Of a stretch of 64,000 bases of DNA, positions 50,188 to 58,900 are shown one piece after another. The stretch is from Parietichytrium sp. I65-24A (lineage: Eukaryota; Sar; Bigyra; Thraustochytrida; Thraustochytriidae): positions 372,001 to 436,000 of the forward strand of contig BLSF01000014.1 of NCBI GenBank assembly GCA_012862575.1. The letters run 5' to 3'. The notes below the pieces were generated by a model. The model was not told where the DNA came from. It searched no databases and worked only from the letters and a program-made list of their open reading frames with translations. How positions within the stretch are numbered: the first letter of the stretch is position 1; each line of letters begins with the position of its first letter. The translations under genes were made by a program, and so were the position numbers.

Positions 50188-50214
50188 CAATCAATCAATC
50201 AATCAATCAATCAA
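50188..50214 (+). repeat. (CAAT)n microsatellite before PRA1 start
   Basis: Six to seven CAAT units ending about 22 bp before the ATG at 50236, so almost certainly in the 5' UTR. Confidence 0.93.
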
Positions 50215-50235
50215 ATCGGACACGCTGATTGAAGA

Positions 50236-51207
50236 ATGGACGTGGAAGGCTGGTATTTCCGAGTGATACACTCATACGCAATGGAGGAGCTGCGCGAGAT
50301 GGTTTCCGGAGCAAAGGTGATTGCCACATCAGAGATGCGCGTGTGGTCAGACTTTTTTGAAAAGTTCAATGTGCCCAAAAGGCAGAACACAGTTCTTGCC
50401 AAGCGCGTGATGTTGAACCTCAAATACTATCGCGCGAATTACGCTGCGCTGTTCGCGACGATTGTGCTTGGCGTCTCCGCGGCGTTCAACCTCAGGCTGC
50501 TGCTGGTTGCAGGCTTCGCCCTGGGGCACGCATTTTATATGTTTCACCTTCGCAAGCGCAGGCCGATCGTGACTTTTGGTCATATGTGGACCCTGCGAAA
50601 CAGAGCGTCATGTTACGCTGCATGTGTGTTTGTCTTTGCAACATTTATGGGCGCATTGTTCGCTTCCACTTTTGCAATCTTTGTCTCCGGCGTAACTGTG
50701 ATTGCACATGCAGCATTTCGGCCAAAGTCGACGAAGAGCGAGTTTTCTAGCCTCGGAAAAGACATCAACCTCGAAGCTGGCATCCAGGTTGAGCAAACGT
50801 ACCAGCCCAAGTACAGCGGAAAGCGCAGCCCAGTTACTACTGCAGCTTCGCACAACGCAGCTGCTCCCTTTGCATACCAGAGCAAAGCGAAAAGTAACCC
50901 ATTAGATATAGAGGTGGAAAAGCAGCGACGAGAATACGAGCTTCGGCGAGCTCAGGCGGAAGAGTACTCTCGTCAGCGCCGCAAAGCCTTGGGCAAGCAC
51001 GCACCTGGAGTACCTACTTTCCCGTCTTCCATGGTCGAAGAAAGGAAGGAGTCCGATGACGAGCCGCACTTTGAGGACAGCGACACGAACGAGCGCAACA
51101 TTGCAATGCAGTCTCCCGCCAATGCTTTCAACAAGCGCGGCCCAGTTCACGTCAATCTGCATGTTCCATCTCCAATGGCGGGGTTTAATAGATCGAAACA
51201 AGAGTAA
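50236..51207 (+). CDS. PRA1-family (prenylated Rab acceptor) membrane protein
   Basis: Intronless, 323 aa, ATG at 50236. PRA1 proteins sit in ER/Golgi/endosomal membranes and bind prenylated Rabs. The PRA1 signature is at about 35-80: FFEKFNVPKRQ, then VMLNLKYYRANYAALFATIV. Two hydrophobic hairpins follow (about 62-98 and 120-152), separated by the basic loop HLRKRRP. The C-terminal 165 residues are hydrophilic with a charged helix (EVEKQRREYELRRAQAEEY, about 223-242) and an acidic patch. Typical PRA1 proteins are 180-200 aa, so the long cytosolic tail is an extension. It is convergent with the CASTOR-like gene. Confidence 0.88.
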   Translation: MDVEGWYFRVIHSYAMEELREMVSGAKVIATSEMRVWSDFFEKFNVPKRQNTVLAKRVMLNLKYYRANYAALFATIVLGVSAAFNLRLLLVAGFALGHAFYMFHLRKRRPIVTFGHMWTLRNRASCYAACVFVFATFMGALFASTFAIFVSGVTVIAHAAFRPKSTKSEFSSLGKDINLEAGIQVEQTYQPKYSGKRSPVTTAASHNAAAPFAYQSKAKSNPLDIEVEKQRREYELRRAQAEEYSRQRRKALGKHAPGVPTFPSSMVEERKESDDEPHFEDSDTNERNIAMQSPANAFNKRGPVHVNLHVPSPMAGFNRSKQE

Positions 51208-51553
51208 GCACGTGCTCAAAGTGTTGTAAATCTCTCACCATTCGTTTTTTCCTCTCTGGAACGCACCTACATCCGGTGCTACAACCGCGGACTGAGCGCA
51301 TCACAGCTCGATCTGAGAGCAGTGATGGTTCTTTCTCCGCCGGAAATGAAAAAGCCAAAAATGTTACAAAAGTACTCTTCTCCAATTTATATTTCCAACT
51401 CCACATTTTCTTGTAATACAGACAGGGTAATAATCTCAAAATCTATTGGACCGAACGAACTCCTCCCTCGAACAAAACGTCTCGAATGCGGAATCACGAA
51501 AGAGCATAGGGGTTCGACACGAAGACGCATCAAACACGGGTGGTCAACTTTTT

Positions 51554-52864
51554 CTATTTGGCGGCTGTGCTCCGATAGGTTCCTATTACCTTGGTCTCAT
51601 TGCCATTGACTGTCAGCTCAAGGCGGAGGCGCTCGATAGCCAACTCAAGCTCCTCTTCGGCTACCAAGGACACGTTCGTCGAATACGTGGAGACATTTAA
51701 TAATTGCACACCAACCTCGTACGGGCTGGACATGATGTGAACGATTCCTGTTTCATCAAAGGGGATATCTTTGCCGACCAAACGAATAGCTTTCCAGCGC
51801 TGGGGGCAAACTGCCAGAGAGTCTTCGGGAAAGTCCTGTAGATCCCTCTCGTCCAACAGAAGCGAGATCTCATCAGTGGTGCTAAAGTAGGCCCAGATGT
51901 AGTCGTGCATTGAGAATTTGTTGTTGAAGGCAATCTGCTTTTGCAGAGTCGACGGGGAGACTGAAGCTGAGGCAAAGGCTTCCGACTCCGCTGCACCACT
52001 ACCGGGCTTCGGGCTTGCCTGCAGGCTCATGTTTCGTATGAGCTGCTTCATGAGGCAAAACATGGACGGCTTGAGCATCATGCGCTTGATAGATGTCAAC
52101 ATGAGCGGCGCTTGCAACACTGCGAGGCATGCGCTCGAGATCGTCTCGGAAGAAGTCGAGTTGCTCCGAACTTTTGTAGGCCTCGTGAGAAGTTTGCCGG
52201 CCATTTCTTTCTTCTCAGCAATTTGCTCCTTGAGGCCAATGACCCCTCCCTTGCCGCACTCGGCGAGCAGGTTGCATGCTTTGGGCAGGTCAAAATCTTG
52301 CACCAAGATCAGATCGGCGTCAAAGGTTGAGAAATTGAGGATACTAACGTTCTTTTCGCTCAGCATGGACGAGAGGTACGAGATGATTCCCGGCGAGTCA
52401 GCGCTTGCTGGGCCAAGGTGAATTTGTAACGCTCGCCACGGCACGGGGGCCCATCGCATGCTGTCCACGACCCCGGCGGAGTGGAGGTGCTGATAGTATT
52501 TTTCATTGACAATCACCGTCATCCCGGCCAGATCCTGCACGAGCATCATATTTACCCCAGCGCTTTCCGCCGCTGCGCCGGACTGATGCGAAGCTTCGAG
52601 AAAGCCCCCGCTTCCGCTCAACAAGTCGGCGCTTTTCAAGCTCTCGGCGAGTGAGTTTGGCCGCGCCGACGGGCTGCTCGCCTCTTCTCTCACCACGCCT
52701 TCGTATTCTGCATCCTCTTCCTCCGCGTCCAGGACCAGCAAACGCACCAGCGCATGGGTGCACTGCTTGAGGTTTTCGCTCGCAATGTGGCCAACGCGCA
52801 GTCTCCCCGACAAGAGCGTTGCATCAAAGTGCCCCGTCGTCCAGCTCTCTTCCCCAAACTCCAT
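51554..52864 (-). CDS. CASTOR-like ACT-domain protein (cytosolic arginine sensor family)
   Basis: 436 aa, intronless. The frame opens at a CTG; the first ATG is 52864 (MEFGEESWTTGHFD). Two ACT-type halves match the CASTOR1/2 arginine sensors that bind GATOR2 upstream of mTORC1. First half: WRALQIHLGPASADSPGIIS (about 143-162), then NVSILNFSTFDADLILV (172-188), which lines up with human HVSVLMLSTYQTDFILV. Second half: AYFSTTDEISLLLDERDLQDFP (about 325-346) and IRLVGKDIPFDETGIVHIMSSP (about 360-381), against human VRIGGQPLGFDECGIVAQI. VSTYSTNVSLV (391-401) aligns with ISTFNFDHALV. Pocket positions differ: human Ser111 is kept (Ser174), but Val112 is Ile, Gly274 is Pro368 and Asp304 is Asn397. 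The protein is longer than CASTOR1 (329 aa) through linkers at 50-105 and 210-310. The family call is good; arginine binding is unproven. Confidence 0.82.
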   Translation of the reverse strand: MEFGEESWTTGHFDATLLSGRLRVGHIASENLKQCTHALVRLLVLDAEEEDAEYEGVVREEASSPSARPNSLAESLKSADLLSGSGGFLEASHQSGAAAESAGVNMMLVQDLAGMTVIVNEKYYQHLHSAGVVDSMRWAPVPWRALQIHLGPASADSPGIISYLSSMLSEKNVSILNFSTFDADLILVQDFDLPKACNLLAECGKGGVIGLKEQIAEKKEMAGKLLTRPTKVRSNSTSSETISSACLAVLQAPLMLTSIKRMMLKPSMFCLMKQLIRNMSLQASPKPGSGAAESEAFASASVSPSTLQKQIAFNNKFSMHDYIWAYFSTTDEISLLLDERDLQDFPEDSLAVCPQRWKAIRLVGKDIPFDETGIVHIMSSPYEVGVQLLNVSTYSTNVSLVAEEELELAIERLRLELTVNGNETKVIGTYRSTAAK

Positions 52865-53623
52865 TGCCCTTGCGTGCTCCCCAATCGCCGGCTTTCCCAC
52901 GTCCGTCTGCCGCGTTCTGTCGCTCTTTCGGCCGTAGTTCGCAGCGCCCAAGGGCCGACAGGAGCAGCTGCGACACGCCTTGCCGCTGCACCGACCCCAA
53001 TCACTCTCGATACCCCGCACAAGCCACAGGTCGACCTGCCTCCTAGCCTGTCAACGACAGACACCGACGCCAACGCCAAACGCCAACGACAGACACCGAT
53101 GCCTATGCAATGCCAATGCCAACGCCAACACCACCAACAACACCACCAACAACACCAGCGCAAACACCAGCGATGAAGACGGAGCGACAAGCGCGACTCG
53201 GTTCGTGTCGTATTGCGTAGTATGGCGTGGAGCGCACTGCGCGAGGCAGTGCTGCGAGCTTTTGCAATATCTGTACGAATGTGCTGCGGGCTTGCTTTAG
53301 CGGAGTTGTAGCCTCCGAGAGGAACTGGACACAACGTTGCAACGTCGATCCATTTCCGCTTCATCTGTTCGATGTGTGGGGACTCGGCCATGCGAAGGGG
53401 GCATTGGCATTGGCATTTTCATTTGCATTTTCTTTCATTTGCATTTGCATTTGCACTTGGGGTAAGTAAGAATGGTGGAGTTCGCACGAATGGTGCGGGA
53501 AGTTGTGTGGGTTCCACGGCATTGAAGAAATAGAATCTAAGAACAGAGTCAAACGAAACAGATCTATTCATGGTGTGGGATGGGATGAGCTTGAGGGTAC
53601 AGCATTCACACAAGAAGCAGGGC
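52865..53623. other. Intergenic region, CASTOR-like 5' side / ceramidase 3' side
   Basis: No gene is supported. It contains CCAACG/CAACAC-rich short repeats (53040-53165) and a CATTTG hexamer array (53400-53457), both upstream of the CASTOR-like gene. Confidence 0.5.
53400..53457. repeat. 6-bp array, GCATTG / GCATTT units
   Basis: Nine or so imperfect hexamers, GCATTG changing to GCATTT and CATTTG. Confidence 0.9.
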
Positions 53624-55846
53624 TTAATTGGACTTTTGCTTGGAAGAGGTGGTCTTGGAGGGCCTGCTGCGGAGGACCAGGTAGAGGAGAAAGGAAACCG
53701 TGCACGCGACAATGAGGCCAGCAACAAGCTCATCTGGGACGCCATACTTGTACTCGTGCGCGAGCACCTGACGAGGGGCTACCTGGTCGGTCACCGAGAA
53801 CGGCTCAGTGACTGCCTCGTAGAGATCTGCTTTGCCATACTTGCTGACGGACTTTGCTCCGCGAAAGTGAATGCGGTATTCTCCGTCTTGGGTCTTGAGC
53901 TTGAATCGCAATGGGTCGTCCTCCGGGATAACCCACTCGCACGTGCAAAGGCCAAAAAACAAGTATTTGTTCGAGAATCGGAAGCGAACAGACCAGTCGT
54001 GGTCCGTGAGGACAGTGTCCCAGAACGTGCCACCTCCATCACTCTGTTCAATGTCACAGAAGGAACCAACGGCAATCTGAGAGTTGAGTGGGCGAGAGCA
54101 CCAGAAGCTGGCGGAGACCACCTGATTACGATCCCACTTGGAGCCCTTTTCAACATTTTTCTGAATGTCTCCAAGCTTGCGCCCGGGAAGCATGAAAGGC
54201 CTCTCGTCCACAAGCTGGTCGGCGACGGCGTTAAAGACGTTTCTCGGCTCTTCAACAGTCGGCTTGAGGCGAGGGATGTCCTCGTTCTTGGCAATTCGTG
54301 TAAACATATCTTGGACGGCAAGGAGTTGGTTGGGGCCAAAGTGGGTGCAAGCACCTTCGTAATGCTGAACCTGATACTCCTCCTTGGTGACAAGATACCC
54401 TGCGTATCCGTTGCTGACAGCTGCAACGGCGGTGTGCAAGGGTTCTTTTCCGGCCGCTTTGAGAGCGTTGGTGACGGTGTCAGCGATTCTCCTTCCAGCC
54501 ATGGTGGTCACTTCGAAAGGCAGAGCTGCGAACGCGAAGCTGCCGATCGCGAAAATCTGCATTGGCAGAATCTGTGGCGTGGAGGCAGGGGTGGTCATCC
54601 CGGTAGCGAAGAGAGGAACCTTCGGATAGTGGCACTCCTCGACGTGTTTTGGGATCGTCGCGGGAACAAGCACGGATTTCCCGATAAATTCCAGGAGCCA
54701 GTTGCTCTTGACGCGAAGATGGCCCTCCTCCATACCTTTAACGCCTCTTCCGTCCTCGGTTCCAGCAAGCATGTGCAAGCCAGACAACGCCGGGCAAGTA
54801 GACGTTCCATCGCTGAGTTGGTAGTTTGAAAAGTCAAAGTATGATTTCTTCGCAAAGATTTCGCCGCTGATAGACTTCCACTTGTCATTGCTCCCGTCCA
54901 CAAGGTAGCCGGCCGTGTAGGCTTGGCATTCCCCAATGTCTTCCGCGTTGCCAATGTAGTCCTCACCGTGCCTGCCGGTGAAAGTGCCATCCTCGAGGTC
55001 CACTACATTTGGGCTGATATCCCCGGACTCGGTCTGGAAGAAAGCTGCGACAAAGTCCTTCTTGTCGTGCATATTGGCGTACTTGGTTTCGAGGAGCCAC
55101 TCCGCGTATCCTTTGTTGTCAGAGCTGACAAGAGAGTTGGCGCCGACCAAACTTGTGGTGTGCACTGCGAAGAAGGTCCACATTGCGTGAACGTCTCTTT
55201 CATCTTGAGGATCCGTGAACTTGACAACGGTCATGCGGGTGTTCTTGTCGTGTTCGTACTTTGCACGCTCCTCTGCGGGATTCTGCATGTATGCCTCTGG
55301 TGACCTGTTCGCACTGCAATCAGGAATGAGAGTGTGTGCCACATAGAGGCGACGAGGATGAAGATTCTTCATTGCAATGCGAACTCCGTCGATGATGGAG
55401 TCAATTACCATGGAGTAGTGGATGGGGGTGAAGCCCAGCACGGCGAGATTGTAGAGGTAGTGCTTGTGTAGTCCGCCAGGGCCAGAATGCGTGTGCTGAG
55501 CGTGGAGAAGGGTGTTGTCACGGTTGAACAGTCCCTTAAACTCCCTCTCTGCAAGCCTTGTCAGCAGAGCCTCGTGAAGTTCCAGAGGGATGCTGTGGAT
55601 GTCGCAATGGATGGTCAAGGAGGACTTGTGATTGTGCTCAATGACAAAGATGCGTGCATAGAGGCGGTTCAGGAGCCCAGTTGCGCGCTGCATCGGGTCA
55701 GCGTATCCCATCATGTTGACCTGCGCAACAGGCCCAGTGATGTCCACCTTTTGCACGCCAACGCGGTACAGGCTGTCATCCTGCTCTTGCGCCGCTGCGC
55801 CGTGCGCGCAGGCGAAGAAGCCCAGCACCGCAGTGAAAACCTTCAT
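53624..55846 (-). CDS. Neutral ceramidase, C-terminally membrane-anchored
   Basis: Intronless, 740 aa. The frame opens at a TTG; the ATG at 55846 begins a clear signal peptide (MKVFTAVLGFFACAHGAAAQ). Neutral ceramidases cleave ceramide to sphingosine and fatty acid. Family blocks are present: NMMGYADPMQRATGLLNRLYAR, the zinc-site HAQHTHSGPGG, the nucleophile block SGDISPNV with Ser near residue 272, and the C-terminal Ig-like part (TFWDTVLTDHDWSVRFRF). Most family members are soluble or hold an N-terminal anchor. Here a C-terminal helix (LVAGLIVACTVSFLLYLVL, about 705-724) is followed by a short tail ending KQKSN, which fits the KxKxx ER/Golgi retrieval signal. A GTATC array lies upstream. 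Confidence 0.95.
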   Translation of the reverse strand: MKVFTAVLGFFACAHGAAAQEQDDSLYRVGVQKVDITGPVAQVNMMGYADPMQRATGLLNRLYARIFVIEHNHKSSLTIHCDIHSIPLELHEALLTRLAEREFKGLFNRDNTLLHAQHTHSGPGGLHKHYLYNLAVLGFTPIHYSMVIDSIIDGVRIAMKNLHPRRLYVAHTLIPDCSANRSPEAYMQNPAEERAKYEHDKNTRMTVVKFTDPQDERDVHAMWTFFAVHTTSLVGANSLVSSDNKGYAEWLLETKYANMHDKKDFVAAFFQTESGDISPNVVDLEDGTFTGRHGEDYIGNAEDIGECQAYTAGYLVDGSNDKWKSISGEIFAKKSYFDFSNYQLSDGTSTCPALSGLHMLAGTEDGRGVKGMEEGHLRVKSNWLLEFIGKSVLVPATIPKHVEECHYPKVPLFATGMTTPASTPQILPMQIFAIGSFAFAALPFEVTTMAGRRIADTVTNALKAAGKEPLHTAVAAVSNGYAGYLVTKEEYQVQHYEGACTHFGPNQLLAVQDMFTRIAKNEDIPRLKPTVEEPRNVFNAVADQLVDERPFMLPGRKLGDIQKNVEKGSKWDRNQVVSASFWCSRPLNSQIAVGSFCDIEQSDGGGTFWDTVLTDHDWSVRFRFSNKYLFFGLCTCEWVIPEDDPLRFKLKTQDGEYRIHFRGAKSVSKYGKADLYEAVTEPFSVTDQVAPRQVLAHEYKYGVPDELVAGLIVACTVSFLLYLVLRSRPSKTTSSKQKSN

Positions 55847-55916
55847 TTCCCTGTTTGCTCTTCCTCCCTCTTCGAAGGCGCGCTCGGGCTTGCGATTGAC
55901 AAACACCCTCAACCTC

Positions 55917-55950
55917 TCGTATCGTATCGTATCGTATCGTATCGTATCGT
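55917..55950 (-). repeat. (ATCGT)n pentamer array upstream of ceramidase
   Basis: About 6.5 perfect copies, 70-105 bp upstream of the ceramidase ATG. Confidence 0.95.
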
Positions 55951-58900
55951 CCCGCCCTCCTTCGATCTCCTTTGCTCTCCTTCAAGTTCTCTCACTCATC
56001 AACGCCACCTGCATCATCCTCGATCCGACTGGATTGCAGCGATTCTCGGCACTACCATTTCTCATGTTACGATTGTATCAATTGTATCCTTCTTCCGTGC
56101 ACTACTCCTCCTTTTCCCCCCCCTCTGACTTAAGACCCTCGGAGTTCTAATTCTAGTACTTGTCCTCTCCTTCGCTCCTCTTTCTCTCCCCTGTGTCCTT
56201 GTGCTTGCGCCTAGGACATCCTATGACCGCTGATAGGGTGAGATTAGAGTTATGCCCTGGCGTCGCCTATTCCCTACTCGACGCCTACTACGAACGTTAC
56301 CGGCAGTAGGCATCGCACTGATATCGAGACTATCAAGACACGTAGTGAGCGTTAGCCGACACCTGGCGCCAACTTGAGTGACACGCAAATGCAATGGAAG
56401 TAATTTCTTTGAATGGTACTTTTTATACTAGTTGTTTTTTACAGTGTTTAAAAAACGAATAGCGAGGGGTCCTAGCGGAGGTGTGCGATGCTCGAGTTTT
56501 CGTTTCGAACATCTTCGAACCCGGAAAATTTCGACTCATTTTGGTTCAAGTTTCGAAGTTGAATGAGCGTATTTTCGATGATCAGAGGGTCAGATGGTGA
56601 GATGGCCAGGGCGGCAGTGTTCTCATGTCGGTCGAGGGCGATGGCGACGATGGCTCTTTTTGACTGACGGTGAAGCATTTAGAGCTACCCTGTGCTTGGG
56701 GCAACTGCATGCGAATTGCTCGGATGGCTTTGAACTTGCTATGAGAGAGAGATACTTAGGTAGCGCGCACCTCACTGCTCACTGCTCACTGCTCACTGCG
56801 CTCCGCGTTCTCGCGTTTTCTGCATTGGCTTCCGAGCTGGCGTTAAAGTCGTGCGTGTAGAGTGATTGAGACTCGTGTCTCTGGGTCTTCTTGCACTACT
56901 TGTCTTGATCAAGAAAAGTAATCGAGAATTTCAACTCTGGCTGCCGCTTTTTTTTTGTGCCGACACACTGCCACTGAAGCTAGAGGCTCCGAGCGGTTCA
57001 GAATGTACCGCAATCGCGTTCGCCCGCCGTGAGTCTGCTCTGTTGTTGCACGGACGTGCCAGTCTGCCAGTGCACGAGCAATAGCGTGGGGCAGAATAAC
57101 AGAATCGATCGTCGATCGCCACGGCATGTCGGAAATTGGGAATCGATTGCGGTCATCTGTCGTCCAAGCTTTCTGAATGCGAGCTTTGGCCTTTGCAAGT
57201 TGAATTCTGAACCGCTCAAGAAAGCTCTAGCTAACTAGCTAGCTGGTCGACTGGGAGCTCAGTGCCCCTTCTTCGATCGATGCGCTCCATTCCATGTGAC
57301 GATTGCAACATCGAACACTGAACGTCGTTAAAAAAGACAAAATGGACTTCCGAGGAGGAGGAGATGGGAGGAGCCTAGGGACGCCTACTTTTTAGCAAGA
57401 ATAGTAATAATTGGAACCCATTGCTCGGGACCCTTCCCGGCTGGGTCCTTGCCGAGTTCGGTGGACAGCTCCTCCGACGAGCACGTTTCTCCTGAATCGA
57501 AAGGCGTCCAAGGACTGATTGAAATGAGGAGGAGAAGAAGAGTGTCGGTAAGCAAAGAAAGGTTTTGTTTAGAATTCTTCGGTAATAGGAGCGGACAAAA
57601 TCGAACAAGTGTTCGAGAGTTTCAACAAGAAAAGTGAGAGAGGAAGAGATCAAACTCAGGACATAAATACGAAGAGGCAAACAAAACCAAGCAACAAACA
57701 TGGCAGGCCGAGTAGGAGGACCAGAACATCTGTAACGCCACAGGCCATAATCAAACTGTATCTTACATGGCGAGAATCGGTACACCGCTGCTTCGTTCTC
57801 TTCGAAACAGGTAGATCAATGCGATCGCCCGATCGGGGTCTATATAGCCTGCCTTTACTTTCGCTGGACAGAGCTTGTTGGATCGGGCTTTTGAGTGGTG
57901 TTTGACGATGCTGACGACTGGCTAACGCCGGAAAACGTTGGCAATTCCAAACATGTCAAGAATCGGCGCGTTCTCCTGTGCCCTGGTGTGGGCGGGTCGA
58001 GATGCGAGACCTCGTCCCTATCTTTGCTCTCCTCCTCAACCGTGATGTTTGTGTGTTTGCCTCGCTGGGAGAGCCGTGGCCCTCTTTCGGATGCTGGAGA
58101 GGAGGCGTAACTTTTCGCAGGTCCGCGGCCAGTGTGGCTGTCCCAAATCTCCAACAGCGTTTGGTTCTGCACCATTTTCCACGAGCATACACTTCTGACT
58201 GCCGCGGAAAGAACTTTTTTCTAATCTATGCCGAGTTCAGCACAGTCTATATGTATATGTACAGCAAAGGAGGTGCTGACAGCCTTCCTCGATCTGTCTA
58301 TCTATGTATTTTGCAGCTCGAGTCTCCGCCACGCACTCTTCCAAGTCTTCGATTGGCAGTCCGTTCCACTCGTCCTCCGCCGAGTGTATCTGCACAATTG
58401 CGTCTTCGCGAACCCGTAGCCACTTGGTATCAGGCAGGGATCGGAGGTATCCTCAACCTGTGCGGCAATGGTTTCAAGCGCGTCGCGTACAGTGCACCGC
58501 CTCGCGCACTGTCCCGGGCGGTTGCCTTTTGGGTATCTATTGGGCAAAGGTGCGTGCCGGAGTGCACGCCACCATCAACTGCTCTGGTACCACAAAGACA
58601 GTTTGTCTTTGTCTTTCTTTCCCGTGGGGTGAAAGTTGCAAGCTCTTTCCCAAGCCGCAGGCGCAGGTGGATTGTCGCTTTGCCTGCACCACGCAAACAA
58701 ATCGCAACAGAATCTTGAATCCCAACTATATCTGCAACGAAAGTCTTGAACCAGGGACCCTTTCCTCGCCTGCACACACTGTGTTTTGACAAAACTGAAA
58801 TTCACCACTCACACCCTCCCCGCACGGCCTTGGGTGGAAGGTTGGTTGACTGAACTGCACGTGGCGACTGGCAAGTGGCAAATGGACGCCACGGCGCTTA

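Larger units (their letters stand above)
48895..50235. other. Divergent intergenic region, RGS-PDZ-DENN / PRA1
   Basis: About 1.3 kb with no supported gene. An AAGTAAGC-type array lies at 48982-49080 and a CAAT run at 50188-50214, each close to one of the two start codons. Confidence 0.5.

Noticed and set aside
6610-53020. Extended starts at TTG/CTG/GTG (6610, 17277, 27266, 33952, 48903, 53020, 55912)
   Set aside because: Non-ATG starts are rare in nuclear genes; each frame has a nearby ATG that fits better, and for the ceramidase it begins the signal peptide.
53570-54829. 419-aa open frame antisense to the ceramidase gene
   Set aside because: Shadow of a GC-rich coding strand; it begins before and ends inside the ceramidase and has no domain.
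57978-58718. 246-aa plus-strand frame in the gene desert
   Set aside because: Arg/Pro/Ser-rich and antisense to better protein-like stretches; no domain seen.
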